A stretch of DNA of 64,000 nucleotides, taken from positions 186,001 to 250,000 of the forward strand of contig JAJSPD010000055.1 of NCBI GenBank assembly GCA_021307315.1, written 5' to 3'. Positions within the stretch are counted from its first letter, which is position 1. The number at the start of each line of letters is the position of its first letter. The position numbers were made by a program, and so were the translations under genes. Shown here one piece after another: positions 33,151 through 44,626 of the stretch. Source of the stretch: Bisporella sp. PMI_857 (taxonomy: Eukaryota; Ascomycota; Leotiomycetes; Helotiales; Helotiaceae). Below the pieces are notes generated by a model, which did not search any database, had not been told where the DNA came from, and saw only the letters and a program-made list of their open reading frames with translations.

Positions 33151-35457
33151 TTAAGCTCGAGGCTTTCTGGGAAGCACACAGCCACCATGAAGTATCATCT
33201 CTCGTAGCTGAATACCTTCTGTGGCTGCCTCACAGTAATGACGTACTCTCAGCGAAAACCCCTCAGCTTCCGCATCATCTATCAATGACAAAGGTGTTGA
33301 ACCATCGCTATTTACAGACCGGAAATTAATGTCGTGGCGCGAGAGAAGAATGCCTATGAGCTCCTGGAACTCCAAAGACTCAAACTTTCTCCAGTTGGTT
33401 TCCAAGAGCGCCCAAGAAAAAGGCGTGTCCTCACATGCATCTCTCGCGTTTACATCGATGTCTTTGGCTCTGAGCAGAGCACGTAGAATTTCCTTGAAGT
33501 CGGTGTGTTTTTCTCCTTGGCCACAGGCTGCACCTATCTCTAAGGCGCACAATAGTGGACTCCTGCGAATGTTGTCCCTTTGGTTAACATCAATGCTCTC
33601 ATGCCCAAGCAGCATTTGCACATATTCTGAATTACCTGAAGTTATTGCCCATAATAAAGGCGTCAGCCCTTCAATATCAGCAAGGTTTACGTCAATCCCA
33701 TCACGATGAAGCAAGAAGCTTAATGTTTGTTTCCGTCTTAAATACATTTCCGAAGACCCATCAAATGGCATTCGAGGAATCAGATAGCCCGCAGTGCCAT
33801 CTAGTAAATAATTCCACTGCTTCGCTTTCGATATCCGGCTTGAGTCTGCAGCCCATGACAATGCTGTACGCCCTGTATAATCTTGCGAATTTATTTTGAC
33901 ATCCTTTCGTCTGAGCAGGGCCATCATAAGACGCGGACGATCACCCACTTCAGCAAGATATAACAAGGGGGTTCTTCCATATTTATCCTCTGGGTTTACA
34001 TCTATGCCTGGCATCTGTAGCATTGGACTTATAATGGCTGTATCTTCAGTTTCAACTGCGTACGAAAAAAAGGTTTGTCCCTCAGCATCTGTGGACTCTG
34101 TATCGATATAGCCTTGTTCCAAAAGCTGTCGAACAGCATCTTCAGTTACACCAGTCTTGACTTGCGACTGGTGAGTGAACCCTTCCATCGCAGCTAATCG
34201 TAGTAGCCGTTTATAATCGCTCATCGTGCCTAAACTGATGTCACTTGCATCAAGCAAAAGTTTAACGAGGAAATGGTGTCGTTGTTCGAAAGCCCATGAA
34301 AGCAGTGTTTTACTTTCATTTCTTTCTATTTTAGCACTCATAGTGCCTTGGCTAATCAACGCTTTGATAGCGATAGTGTTTCCTACTTCAATTGCTTCTT
34401 GGATTACGTTTGCATTCAATGAATCTAGTTTTCCAAAGAAACCCTGCAAACTCCAAGAGAGAAACCTTGTCTTCAATGAGTCTGACAAATACTTCCGAGC
34501 TTCATGAGGCAGCAGGAAAATAACAGTATCCCTAATGACCTCGCCCAGAGTTTTGTGGTAGTTCACTTGGACTAGACTGTCATCTGGAATATCTGAAGAC
34601 ATGCCTAAAAGAGCAAAGACCATATCTCTCGGATCAGTTGCTATACTCATGTTAAACTTCAGCAATAGTGTCCGCAAGCTGCGTTCTCGACTCCACCAAG
34701 ACTCCCTCCGTGAGATCCCTGGCATGATGTCCAAAACAGCCTGGCAATGACTGTCTATGGTGTTTTCCAGGAGCAACGGCATTGCAAGGGCAAATATACG
34801 TGCTAACACAGACTGGTGACCACAAAGAATAAGGGCGGCTCGAGAATTAGCAACTTCCTGTAAAATCCATACCCTATTGAACCATGGCCGAGATATAAGC
34901 TCTTGCGCGCCAAACCTTCGCCTGATTTTGAGGCTGATTCTGGGGTGTGTCAGGTCTGTGTCCAACAAAATATCAGCAAGCTGCCTCCAGTTGCTATTGC
35001 CTCGCAATGATATTTGCTGCAAGTCCATCATGGTACTCATCGCAATATCGGTATCGTTAGTAGCTGACCCAAGCCAAATGAGAACTTGTTCTGCCTCCTG
35101 GTATATGTACCTCATTTGTTTGACCTGATGGCCTCTCTCAGTAGGATCAGACTGGTTAATGCATATCGCATCAACCCACAGAAGTCGATCGGAGCTTCGA
35201 TGCCGAAGATGCAGCAAAGCTAGGTGAAGGTTCGCAGTCACCGGAAAAGAGCAGCCATTTACTTCAATACACTTATTCTTGCCGTCCTGGCCCCAAGTGT
35301 ATGATAGAGCTTCGTAGGGAATCGTGTCGCCTAAACCTTCAAGTCGTGCCTCGATCATCTCGCATTCGATCATATCAAAAGATAAACCTGGAAGAAGGCG
35401 AATGAGCCGAAATGTAGGCCCTGCAAGATCGAGAGCTGAATATGTGAAGGTGGCCAT
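33151..35457 (-). CDS. HET-domain protein with C-terminal ankyrin repeats
   Basis: An intronless frame; from the ATG at 35457 it encodes 768 aa beginning MATFTYSALDLAGPTFRLIR. Upstream codons are open too, but without an ATG. The HET domain spans about residues 47-198: IPYEALSYTWGQDGKNKCIE, LLWVDAICINQSDPTERGHQ, QEAEQVLIWLGSATNDTDIA and SRPWFNRVWILQEVANSRAA. ATDPRDMVFALLGMSSD follows. From about residue 370 to 700 there are degenerate ankyrin repeats (DVNPEDKYGRTPLLYLAEVG, GIDVNLADIEGLTPLLWAIT, DIDVNARDACEDTPFSWALL). HET is the cell-death trigger module in fungal non-self recognition, and ankyrins are a common C-terminal sensing or binding array. A hAT-type MITE lies 225 bp upstream of the chosen start, within likely promoter distance. 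The frame is intact and looks functional. Confidence 0.92.
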   Translation of the reverse strand: MATFTYSALDLAGPTFRLIRLLPGLSFDMIECEMIEARLEGLGDTIPYEALSYTWGQDGKNKCIEVNGCSFPVTANLHLALLHLRHRSSDRLLWVDAICINQSDPTERGHQVKQMRYIYQEAEQVLIWLGSATNDTDIAMSTMMDLQQISLRGNSNWRQLADILLDTDLTHPRISLKIRRRFGAQELISRPWFNRVWILQEVANSRAALILCGHQSVLARIFALAMPLLLENTIDSHCQAVLDIMPGISRRESWWSRERSLRTLLLKFNMSIATDPRDMVFALLGMSSDIPDDSLVQVNYHKTLGEVIRDTVIFLLPHEARKYLSDSLKTRFLSWSLQGFFGKLDSLNANVIQEAIEVGNTIAIKALISQGTMSAKIERNESKTLLSWAFEQRHHFLVKLLLDASDISLGTMSDYKRLLRLAAMEGFTHQSQVKTGVTEDAVRQLLEQGYIDTESTDAEGQTFFSYAVETEDTAIISPMLQMPGIDVNPEDKYGRTPLLYLAEVGDRPRLMMALLRRKDVKINSQDYTGRTALSWAADSSRISKAKQWNYLLDGTAGYLIPRMPFDGSSEMYLRRKQTLSFLLHRDGIDVNLADIEGLTPLLWAITSGNSEYVQMLLGHESIDVNQRDNIRRSPLLCALEIGAACGQGEKHTDFKEILRALLRAKDIDVNARDACEDTPFSWALLETNWRKFESLEFQELIGILLSRHDINFRSVNSDGSTPLSLIDDAEAEGFSLRVRHYCEAATEGIQLREMILHGGCVLPRKPRA

Positions 35458-35682
35458 CTCTGTATTGCTAGGAGAGCCATTGGAAATGTAGAACCCTGCT
35501 TGAACTTCGGTGTTGATAGCCTTTTGTTGACATAAATTTGATACAAGACAGTTGAGAATTGCTTCGAGGATATATGAAGGCTGGCTGCCAAGGGATGGAG
35601 AAACAGAGACCAATTAGATGGGCTGATAATAAGGCAAAGAGTTGTAGCCTGGACGCAGACACGAGTGAGGCTCGAGTCTTGT

Positions 35683-36172
35683 CAGTGTGACTAAAAACTA
35701 CTTAACTACTCAATTAGTATTTGAATACTACTCAATGAGTTGAATTTGAGTAGGAATTTCACTACTCAAAATACTCAAATTCCTACTCAACTTTTTTAAA
35801 AATAATAATAACTTAAATTTTTATTGAAAATTACTAACTTTTGTTAATGTTATATTATAATCGATTACATCCGTTTAGGTTTTTTATAGTAAACTAAATA
35901 TAACTTGTTAACAGTTGTTAAGATTATGTGTTATAGTTTACAATCAGCTGATTAAGCACTGATTTTAGCTATTATGTTTTTTTTAGAAATTTACCCAGTA
36001 CAATTTACACCACTTTTTTAATTGGGCTGACCGCTTTCCCTGTTAGTCACTATTCAACTACTCAATGAATACTGAGTTGAGTTTGAGTTGAGCTTGATTA
36101 GTGATATTTAGGGTTGAGTTGAGGATGAGTGGTAGGCTTACTACTCAACTACTCAACTCATCTCTCACACTG
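35683..36172. mobile_element. hAT-type MITE (490 bp) with 8-bp target site duplication
   Basis: The element begins CAGTGTGA and ends TCACACTG, inverted termini of the hAT kind. It is flanked on both sides by the exact 8-mer AGTCTTGT (35675-35682 and 36173-36180), the target duplication length of hAT elements. The subterminal regions are crowded with direct and inverted copies of ACTACTCAA and its complement, which fits hAT transposase binding arrays. The core is AT-rich with no open frame, so it is non-autonomous. It lies just upstream of the HET-ankyrin gene. Confidence 0.92.
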
Positions 36173-36180
36173 AGTCTTGT

Positions 36181-37084
36181 GTAACGACTATTAAAGCAGC
36201 TTTATAGCTAGGAAAAGGACATGAAATCGTCAGTTACTTTGTATCGTAGAAAGGAGATTTCAGGCAAAATAGGTAGTCAAGGGAGGTATATAAATCTGAA
36301 TTCTACCAAACGATTACCAATACACCGGTCAAGCGCAATGGTTATATGGCTGCGCATACCATATAGTATCGGATCCGAATACCTGGAAGCGCTGGGGGTT
36401 CCGGATCTATCTCGACTGCCTTGAACGAGATCAAGCCATGCACGTACAATGCGTCTCCTGATCTTGAAACTCAAACTATAGAAGGTTGATCGTAAACAAG
36501 AATGGATTTAATATTTGTAGGCAAGCATATCGATCTGAGACTTTCATGGTACGTACTTTCTATCGACGCAACCATTACTAGAATACAGCCCATCAGGCAA
36601 AGAGATAACCTGCTTTGCGATTAAGAATGATGTAGATAACCATGTAACCGTCGCGCTGTTGGAGCATGTGAGAATCGAGGATCGCGTGAACACAGTCACC
36701 AAGCATCTCTGATGCGAGACCACACAAAGACTGGAACTTTAAACACTACATGACATGTCCCAGGTGCTCGGTCCGTATGCTGTGCCTCTTTTCACATCAT
36801 TATTACTATAATGAAGCTGGAAGGAGGGTAACGATAAATTTCTCTAAATAGGCATGGCTATGACAATTATGGTATGCAGCTACGCACAGCAGGATTACCT
36901 GAAACCTTCACATGCTCTTTACAGCTATACATATCCAAAAAAAAAAAAAAACTTAAAAAAACTTGTTGCGAGTTCGAAATATCGAGATATTATTTTTATT
37001 TGATTTCCAAAGTGATATATAGGAAGTTCTACTTAGACTTTAGGGTATCACATGCTTTCATTGGTATCGTAACATAGGTAGTAA
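36181..37084. other. Intergenic, no gene recognised
   Basis: About 900 bp with only short open frames, plus an A-rich tract near 36937-36960. Confidence 0.4.
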
Positions 37085-38327
37085 TCATAATTCATCATCA
37101 GACTCCGTTTCCGAGCCCTCTGCTTCGGATTTTTCCATAGGCTTCTCTAGAGCCTTCTTCCTTGCAAAAGGTAGTTCTCGTCTTGGAGGAAGAGCTTTGG
37201 TTGCTAGATCCTCCTCAGCCGGAGTTTCTAATGGAGCGATTACTGGCGATCTGGCTTTCGTTGTTTTGGGTTTCCCAATCTGCCCTATTTTTTGTTTGAC
37301 GGGCTGAATATCGTCTTCTGAGTCCTCGTCCGCTGTCGACTGGTCAGGTGTCTCTGGAGGTTCTTCGCCACCAGAGTCTGACTTTGCATCCACTTCCATT
37401 TTCTCGAAGCCATCTTCTGACTCATCGTCCTCTTCCTTTACCGCTCCCTTTCTTTTGGCAGCTCTGGAAGGACCTGGAGAATGATGTTCGGACCGGCTTT
37501 GCTCGACTGCTGCAAGTTTCTCTGGGTCTACGGTAGCGCTCGCAAGCAATCTCTGTTGGTCTCGTATCTTCAATTTCTTTTCATTGAGCAGTAAGGAGAA
37601 TTTCTCGATCAATTCGTTTTCGTGAGCATTCTTGACTTTTGCCAAATCCGCGAGAGCTTCGTTAAGTTTATTCGTCTCTTCTTCTTTGTCCCGTAATTGG
37701 GTCTTTAATTTGTGCAATTCCTTCTTTGCTTCATTCTGGGATTCGACCGCGATAGCACACCAATCAAAAATGTCCAGTTCTGCGGATTTGTCTCGAGGCA
37801 GTTCGATCTCTGCATATTTTTGCTGCAAGATATTAGCGCTGACATATGATAAGATGTAAAGCTAATAATACCGTAATTCCTTCTATACGCCGCTGGACGG
37901 TAATATTGAGAAACGGCCTGTTCTTCTTTTCCCCGAGAGGTTTTCGCTCCGTGATTTTCGCAATAGCCACAATACCTTGTGCTTGGTCGGTTTCTATATC
38001 CGTTCGAAGAAAAATTCCGGATATAATCTTCTCAAACTGATCTTCCGAGCCGGTGAACTTCTCCGTGCGGAAGGAAGAAACTTCCTTGTGCTTAACTGCG
38101 CCATATCTAATTAGAATCGTAACGCATAAAATTACGAGGCATGGGTTGGACCGCCCGGTCGATCATCTTGACAACCTACTTGAAACGGAGAAGACACGCT
38201 GGTTCTCTGTACCAATGAGCTTCAGATCCAGCGCATGTTTCCCAGTGGAGGTGACATTTAAGAGCACAAAGTCGGATTCATCCTCGGGAGCATCAACGCG
38301 GGGAAGCCTAAGAACGGTCGCTGCCAT
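37085..38327 (-). CDS. XRCC4/Lif1-like non-homologous end-joining factor
   Basis: Three exons, complement(join(37085..37822,37872..38095,38180..38327)), are phase-consistent and encode 369 aa. The head begins MAATVLRLPRVDAPEDESDF and VLLNVTSTGKHALDLKLIGT, then KFTGSEDQFEKIISGIFL and LNITVQRRIEGITQKYAEIE, resembling the XRCC4 beta-sandwich head. ELDIFDWCAIAVESQNEA starts a long coiled coil to about residue 205 (KKELHKLKTQLRDKEEETNK). The C-terminus is acidic and Ser/Pro-rich (EEDDESEDGFEKMEVD), as in Lif1. XRCC4/Lif1 dimers bind and stabilise DNA ligase IV in double-strand-break repair in the nucleus. The gene is divergent from the Byr4-like gene. Family assignment rests on fold pattern and architecture, since this family is weakly conserved. 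Confidence 0.78.
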
Positions 38328-39101
38328 GGTCTGTGACCCCGGCTTTGGCCTAATAAATGACGTGAGCCAGATTGGAAAAATGAGATTGCAGGACTTCAGT
38401 AGGGATCCATTGTGCGCATCATAAGTCGTAAATTGTAAGGAATTGAGACTAGAAGCGAGGAAAGTAGGGTGTAAGGCAATGCCAGGTATGTTGGATGATT
38501 TTGAATGAATAGGCAGGAATCCACGCGACGGGACGTGTCTGGTTCGTGTTGGTGATTGCGGCTCTGCTGGGGGAAGCTGACAGGTTTCGGTAAAAAAAAT
38601 CTTGGGGGGGGGGGGGAAGCAGCATCTCATCCACCATCCACCTTCCAGCCACCTCTGATCATCATCAACCAGCCTCCAACGTAACCACCCAACCACCAAC
38701 AAACGACCCGCCTGCATTTTCCGCTTCCAAAAAAAAAAGGGAGAAAGAGAAATCTCAACCGCAAGGTTTTCGACAACCTGCACGACATCTCAGGAGCCAT
38801 TGTGCTTGCTTGCTTGGGGTGGGAGGAAAAAGCAGCAAACGGAAGGACGCGCATACCATCAACAACCCACCAGCAAGAAAAAAAGCATAAATTCAAACAT
38901 ACGCCAAATAATAGCACCTCTACTAATACTATATGATTGTCACGACTGTATGATGATGACTCGACGACCTCAGTATTAGTGCGATCGCCACGGAAGAAGT
39001 AAAGCAAAGCGACGGACTAGCTTGGGTCGAATTTGATCTGTAAAAAAACCACCATACTCGCTGTACCCTTGCCTTCGTTTGCTACACAAATATAATCAGG
39101 A
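38328..39101. promoter_or_regulatory. Shared divergent promoter of XRCC4-like and Byr4-like genes
   Basis: A 774-bp interval between two divergent start codons, with G13 at 38604-38616 and purine- and pyrimidine-rich tracts. No other gene is seen. Bidirectional use is inferred from layout only. Confidence 0.4.
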
Positions 39102-42100
39102 ATGGATCAATTGACACTGAAACCGCGCAAGGCGGTGGTGTTGGAGGATGAGATTGAGAACTGGGATGACGACGATCTGGATATTGGAGGGGACGAATTG
39201 ACATTTCGAAGCGCGTCACTGGCAACCACCGCACTTGGATCACACCACAGAGATTCTGTTTCGTCGAGGTTATCAGGACGATCATTCGATTCGAATCATG
39301 GAGACGAAGACAGGCATGTTCATCTGCCGGGAGACGATGAGAGATCAACAATAGATGCAATTGCTACAGCGGCAAGAGCTGGTATTCCCATACCACAGAA
39401 TGTGCCCTCGTCAGCGCTTACGGGAGGTACGATTAAGAGATTGGGGGGAAGGAGGCTCAAGAAGATCATCCAAGATGATTGGGATGACGGCGATTTGGAT
39501 CTGTCGACAGCTGGGGAAGCTGGATTACAATTAAAGCAACCGGATGCATCAAAGTTCCCAGATGCGCTGCGGCAAGTTAGTGGTCCAGGCTCCCTGCAGA
39601 GCAGTCCCGCAAAAGGGCTACAGCCGGCGCCAAAGTTCACGTCTAGTCCAAGAACCCTGAAGCCAAAGGTTGCGGCTTCCAATTTACTAGAGCGTTTCCG
39701 CGACGATGAGGAGGACGATGACATGTTCGGCGATGGAGGAGCTACAATCAAGGTATCAAAAAGCCGTCAAGTACCCAAGCTCTTGCCGCTTATCACGCCG
39801 CCGACTCCGCAAAAGAATCAAGACTCAAATGAAGCAGAGGACGACTTTGAAAAGGACCTTCAGCTGCCCACTGATGGTAGGCCTCTCCGTTTATCCGCCC
39901 GCAAAGATATCCCGAAGACGCCTGTGAATGCACAAGATGAATTCGACGAATGGGGCGAGGGTAGCCTAGGCACGAGATTCGGAGGAACAAGAAGAGATGG
40001 TCGCTCCAACCGGAGCTCGAGCGTCTCTGGTCTCAGCCCCAGCGTTGCTAGCTCGCTCACCATAGAGAGTGAAGATGAAGGCTTAGACGGGCTTGTGCTT
40101 CCAGAGGGTCCTCTCAATTTCGAAGAAATTCTTAAGCGAAGAAAAGAGGATAGATCACCAGATCACTTGACTAGTCAGAAACCACCACCTGTCAATGTGA
40201 CTGACAAAAAGGATCAAGACGATTTCCTATCAGGCTTAGAGATTGGAGATGGTGATGTATTCAGCTCCAAGAAACTCAATCTCAATCGCAATGTGAAAAT
40301 CAAGACTGTTCGTCAACCAAGCCCAACTCGACCAAAGACTGCTGTCTCTTTGACATTTAGCAACAAGCCCACTCTGATCCCGGGATCGCGACTTCCTCGA
40401 CCCTTAGGTGGCCATGAACGAGTGCCATCACAGCTCGCACCTGTCTCAGAGAGTGGCGGACCAATTGCAGCACGAACTCGCAGATCTCAGTCGCGGCTCG
40501 GTCATTCAGCACAATCATCAATCAGTAGTGTCCATACACCTACAACACCATCTTCTATACACTCGCTCCCACCGTCAACTCCACGCCGACGAGATCTCGG
40601 CAATAAGTCGTCTTTCAATGCGCTTCGCAATGAACCGACAACCACCAACTCTCAACTGTTGAAGCTAAAGAGGTCGATGCCAACCATCAAACCATACACT
40701 CAATCCCCTATCAAGCCAACAGCACCTAGATATGAAAGACCACCGTCCCGCACGGAGACCAGCAGTAGAGCAGCCATGTCTCGGCCCAAGACGCCAGTCG
40801 AGAGGGATCGCTCTGGAGCTGAATCGAGCATGTCTCATGCCAGGAGGAACCCTCTTCCGTTTTTGCCAGCGGGAAGCTCTTCCTCACAATCGCATCATGT
40901 TACCATTAAATCCTCCTCTTCCCGTCACTTCCGGAGACACGATTCCGAGTCTTCTAATGCCAGCACGGAGTTTCGCCCTTCGTCTAGGGCTGTCTCGAGA
41001 ACGACGATGAGATCACCCAGTCCTCGACGAAACGCTCGCGGTGCAGAAGCACTGGCCCGTGAAGCTGCAGCAAAGCGACAGATGACTAAACCTGTGAGGC
41101 GAAGGCATTTCGGTGATGGAAACGAGCTCGATGCTTTTGATGACCTGCCGACATCTCGAGATCATGAACAGAAATTCATTAAAGAGCCAGTTGGCCGTGG
41201 ACCACCCAAGCAATCGTCACTGCGGAATAAAATTCACCAGGAGATCCTTCCAACGCGCACGACCACTCCAGCTCCTTTCTCACCAGCTCGTCCCGACTTA
41301 CCTCGATTTGCACGAGATACTAACGCGAGTCGTATGGCAAGGGAACAGACTATAACGAATCGAGCACCTTCTGGGGGCGCACCACTTGCAGCTCTCACTA
41401 ACCAATGGAAGTCTAAAATATCCGCGAACACTGGCCTTAATTCTGGTGGTTCTGTAAGATCCAAGAAGCCAAAAGGTCCGCCACAAAAGCCCCAGTTGAT
41501 CAAACCGCTGGGCAGCCTTAACAATCCTAAGTGTAAGTGCATCCTCATATAAAATCTTGCAACCTCAAACTAATTATCCCAGCTCTCAAAGGCATGTATT
41601 ATAATCCATACACCTACAGGTGGGAAGGAAACGAGAACGAAGTGGACATTTTCGATGCACCGGCATCATCGCCATCAATATCCACCGCCTCAATACCCTC
41701 CCACATGATCCGTGAAAAGGACCACCCATCCCAATACCGTGAAAAGGAAAACACAACTCCTCGACCCGCACTCATCACCAACATTAATTCTTCCCAAAAT
41801 GTTCAGGTCGTTGGCGGCATGGTATTTGATCCTCAACGCATGTGCTGGCTCAAAATGCCTGCCTCTTCGCAGAAGTCGGGCAAGAGTGAAGGAGGAGATA
41901 CTATGGACGGTTTCGATGCCTTTGATGACGAGGAAGATGTTTTCAAAGACGTTCCGGATCTGGAGGACGAGAAGAAGGATGAGAGTGTTGGTGGTCGCAA
42001 AAGTGAGGGTTTAAAGGATGATTGGTTAGTGGGCGAGGAGTTTGATGTCGGCCCCGAGTTTGTGCGGAGGCAGAGAGAAGAAGAAGAAAGGTGGAGGAGA

Positions 42101-42193
42101 AAGTGCGAGAAGTGGGTAGGCGCAGGACGTGATTTAGAGCGGGGAGGTGATGTGGACTGGAGATGGAGTATTAGGGATGTCGTCAGCCATTGA
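39102..42193 (+). CDS. byr4: Byr4/Bfa1-like mitotic-exit/cytokinesis GAP subunit
   Basis: Two exons, join(39102..41532,41583..42193), encode 1013 aa. The N-terminus EDEIENWDDDDLDIGGDELT and the later repeat KKIIQDDWDDGDLDL are the paired acidic WD motifs of Byr4/Bfa1. A second cluster is NAQDEFDEWGEGSLG. The long middle region is Ser/Pro/Arg-rich and disordered. The second exon carries the conserved C-terminal block LKGMYYNPYTYRWEGNENEV and VVGGMVFDPQRMCWLKMP, and DDWLVGEEFDVGPEFVRRQ then ERWRRKCEKWVGAGRD near the end. Byr4/Bfa1 works with Cdc16/Bub2 as a two-part GAP for the Spg1/Tem1 GTPase at spindle poles, restraining septation. The 50-nt intron (GTAAGTG...CCAG) is in phase 1. Confidence 0.9.
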
Positions 42194-44626
42194 TCACTGA
42201 ACATCCTTTCTTGCCAACTTTTTGGACCTCAATTCTAATGCTGGAAATGGATATTCGCATAAAAGCACGCATGGATACTGTACAGGTATTGGATATGGTA
42301 TACATCATCGGACTTCCGTTTGGCATAGCATACGGTGGCGCAAGGCGAGGCATGGGATTTTTACCTTACCTAATAGTGCCTAGAGGCTGGCATGGGAGAA
42401 AATGGATGGTGTTAGTAGATATGCGATATGTGATATGAATGAATGAAAGAACATTATGAGCTAAAAGTCTGGGCACTGTACTAGTTGGCTTTCTCTATTT
42501 GTCTGAAATGGAAGAGGTGCAGTTCATTACCTGCGACAGAGTACGGTCTTGGTTTGAGGATTCAAAAGAGGATGCAGCTGATTTTTCGAGTTTTTTTGGT
42601 GTTTTTATTGGTTTTATATTTCCCGCCCTCTTCTACTTCTCGCTCCCCCACCTCGCCTTGCTTCCCTCTTGCCTTACTCTTTCCGCCCTCGACCTTCTCA
42701 CAAACAATGTGCGCCATGTATCGTACGCATTCAGCATGGTTACTTTCCGAGATCAGCATTGAAACCAAATCTCTGATCCTAGAGGCCAAAAGGTAGGCCA
42801 TGGATGGCTTACCCCTAAGCGTGGTTCCTGGGCCAAAAGGAACACGCTGATCAAATACTTTTTCAGATATTCGTATAGAATATTTTGGAAGAAAGGCACT
42901 CTGATATTGACCCTCAGACACCCTTGCCTTTCTTACTCCTCACATGATAACCTGCGCTTTACCCCCTCGACTGAATCCATTCTAAGATTATCATTCATCC
43001 GACTTGCTCCATCTAGTTATTGTCATAGCACGCCTGTGCGTAGGGACCGCCACCACACCTCCATGATTTTGGTAACGCAGACACCGAGGGGAACATATAT
43101 TGGTATGAGACCATTATTCCGGCAACAGCAAGCAATTTGGATTATCCCCTGGATCCTTTTCGGTTTTCGCCGACCTGGCTTCCGATCCTTTGCAAACAAT
43201 TAGAGCTTTTGCCATCAACATAGAGGATCAACTGGAGCGTACATTGTCGGGTTTTCCGCTCTAGTCGCCGAAACTTGCTATATACCGTACGGTTTGCCTC
43301 TGGGCTCATGAGCTTTTCCCGCAATGAACTCAAAAATGAGGGGTATACAATCCATATCGCTGCTTCTAACATCCTCGGCCAAACCAGGTCATAACCCAAG
43401 TATATTCGCCTTTGAATATTAAAGTCCCAAAATTGGTCCTGCCTCGTATCGCAATACCATCCAGGCCTCCACTAATGTGTATTGCTTTTGTTATATCTCC
43501 AATATAACGGATATTTAGTAAAATATCGACCAAATCAGAAACGAAGTATGGAGATGCTTTCGAGCATAATATAGCATTCTCGACAGTAGAAATCGCCGGC
43601 TAATATAGACGGGATTTTACCCTGCGGCAGCCGTTAACTTTGTATGTCATAAAGACACAGAAGAGAGAAGGGTATCTTACCACTCTGCTACTTCCAACCG
43701 CTGCTCCTCTCGGGTCAGAGCTACGGATAACACCCCATCATCTCTCGATTGCCAATGTCTCCATGGCTACGCCCTGCCCTAGCAACCCCAGGCTCGACTC
43801 CTGCGACAGCAGGTCTCATCATATGGGATGGCCGAGCCTGTGGTAAAGAAAGAGAAGAGAGAGCCGGAGGGTTCCGTCAAGTCTCGATTGCGGAGTCAAC
43901 CGGGCTAGTGGTAGTGGTATCGGATTTGATGGGAACGATTTGTGAGGCCACGTATAACCGAGTTTTCTTTGCAAATGATGGAATCCAGTAATTCTTTAAA
44001 CCCTGCAAAACAGAAAACGAAGCAACATTTAAGGGACTCCTCTCCGGGTGCCCCGTAATCGATGTTGTTTACAGGCTGCAGCCAAGATTTCGGACCGACT
44101 TTTTTCCGCGATGAGTACATATGCAATCCAATCTCACCTTCTTCATCTCCTTTTTTTTTATCAACAGCAATCATGAGTCAATCACAGCTTCTCAGTCCCA
44201 TGCGACTGGCTTTCTCAAGCAGCAGAACATCTAACGATGTCTTCTGTCTTTTCTATAGCCCCAATGGCGGGGTGTCCAAGAGATAGATCCTATACTTCTC
44301 GCGTCGTGGGTGCTCATTCAATAGCTTCCCTACGACTTACGCTCTCGAGCGTTTGGTTTCGATATATATCGGGATAATTTTATACGACATTTTCTTTCTT
44401 TGGGGACGTGATTGAGGTGCGAGCAGGGCTGGTTGAGTGGAAAGAACCATCAACATTGGCGGAAGAAGTAGCTTTAATCAAGGAAGCTAGAGACATACAC
44501 AAGATTTAGAACAGTAAGTCGCTGCTACCGGATATGTTCAAACCGTCCAGTACATTAATCATGTTTACAGAAATTGCAATCGCGTTTCAAATTATACTAC
44601 AAGAAAGACCAGACAAGTACTCCAAG
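42194..44626. other. 2.4-kb region without a recognised gene
   Basis: Contains the Byr4 3' flank and the promoter of the F-box-like gene. The longest open frame (minus, 42562-42921, 119 codons) has a plain N-terminal half and a low-complexity Lys/Glu/Gly end; I recognise no domain. The frame upstream of 44627 is open from an ATG at 44534, which could extend the next gene by 31 residues. Confidence 0.4.

Noticed and set aside
38163..39007. Overlapping minus-strand frames upstream of and across exon 1 of the XRCC4-like gene
   Set aside because: They are promoter/leader readings with low-complexity content, and conflict with the supported exon.
42562..42921. 119-codon minus-strand frame after Byr4
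   Set aside because: No recognised domain, and the second half is low-complexity Lys/Glu/Gly; more likely the 3' flank.
43785..43812. GGCTCGACTCC resembling a tRNA T-arm
   Set aside because: The invariant TTC is absent and no upstream arms fit.
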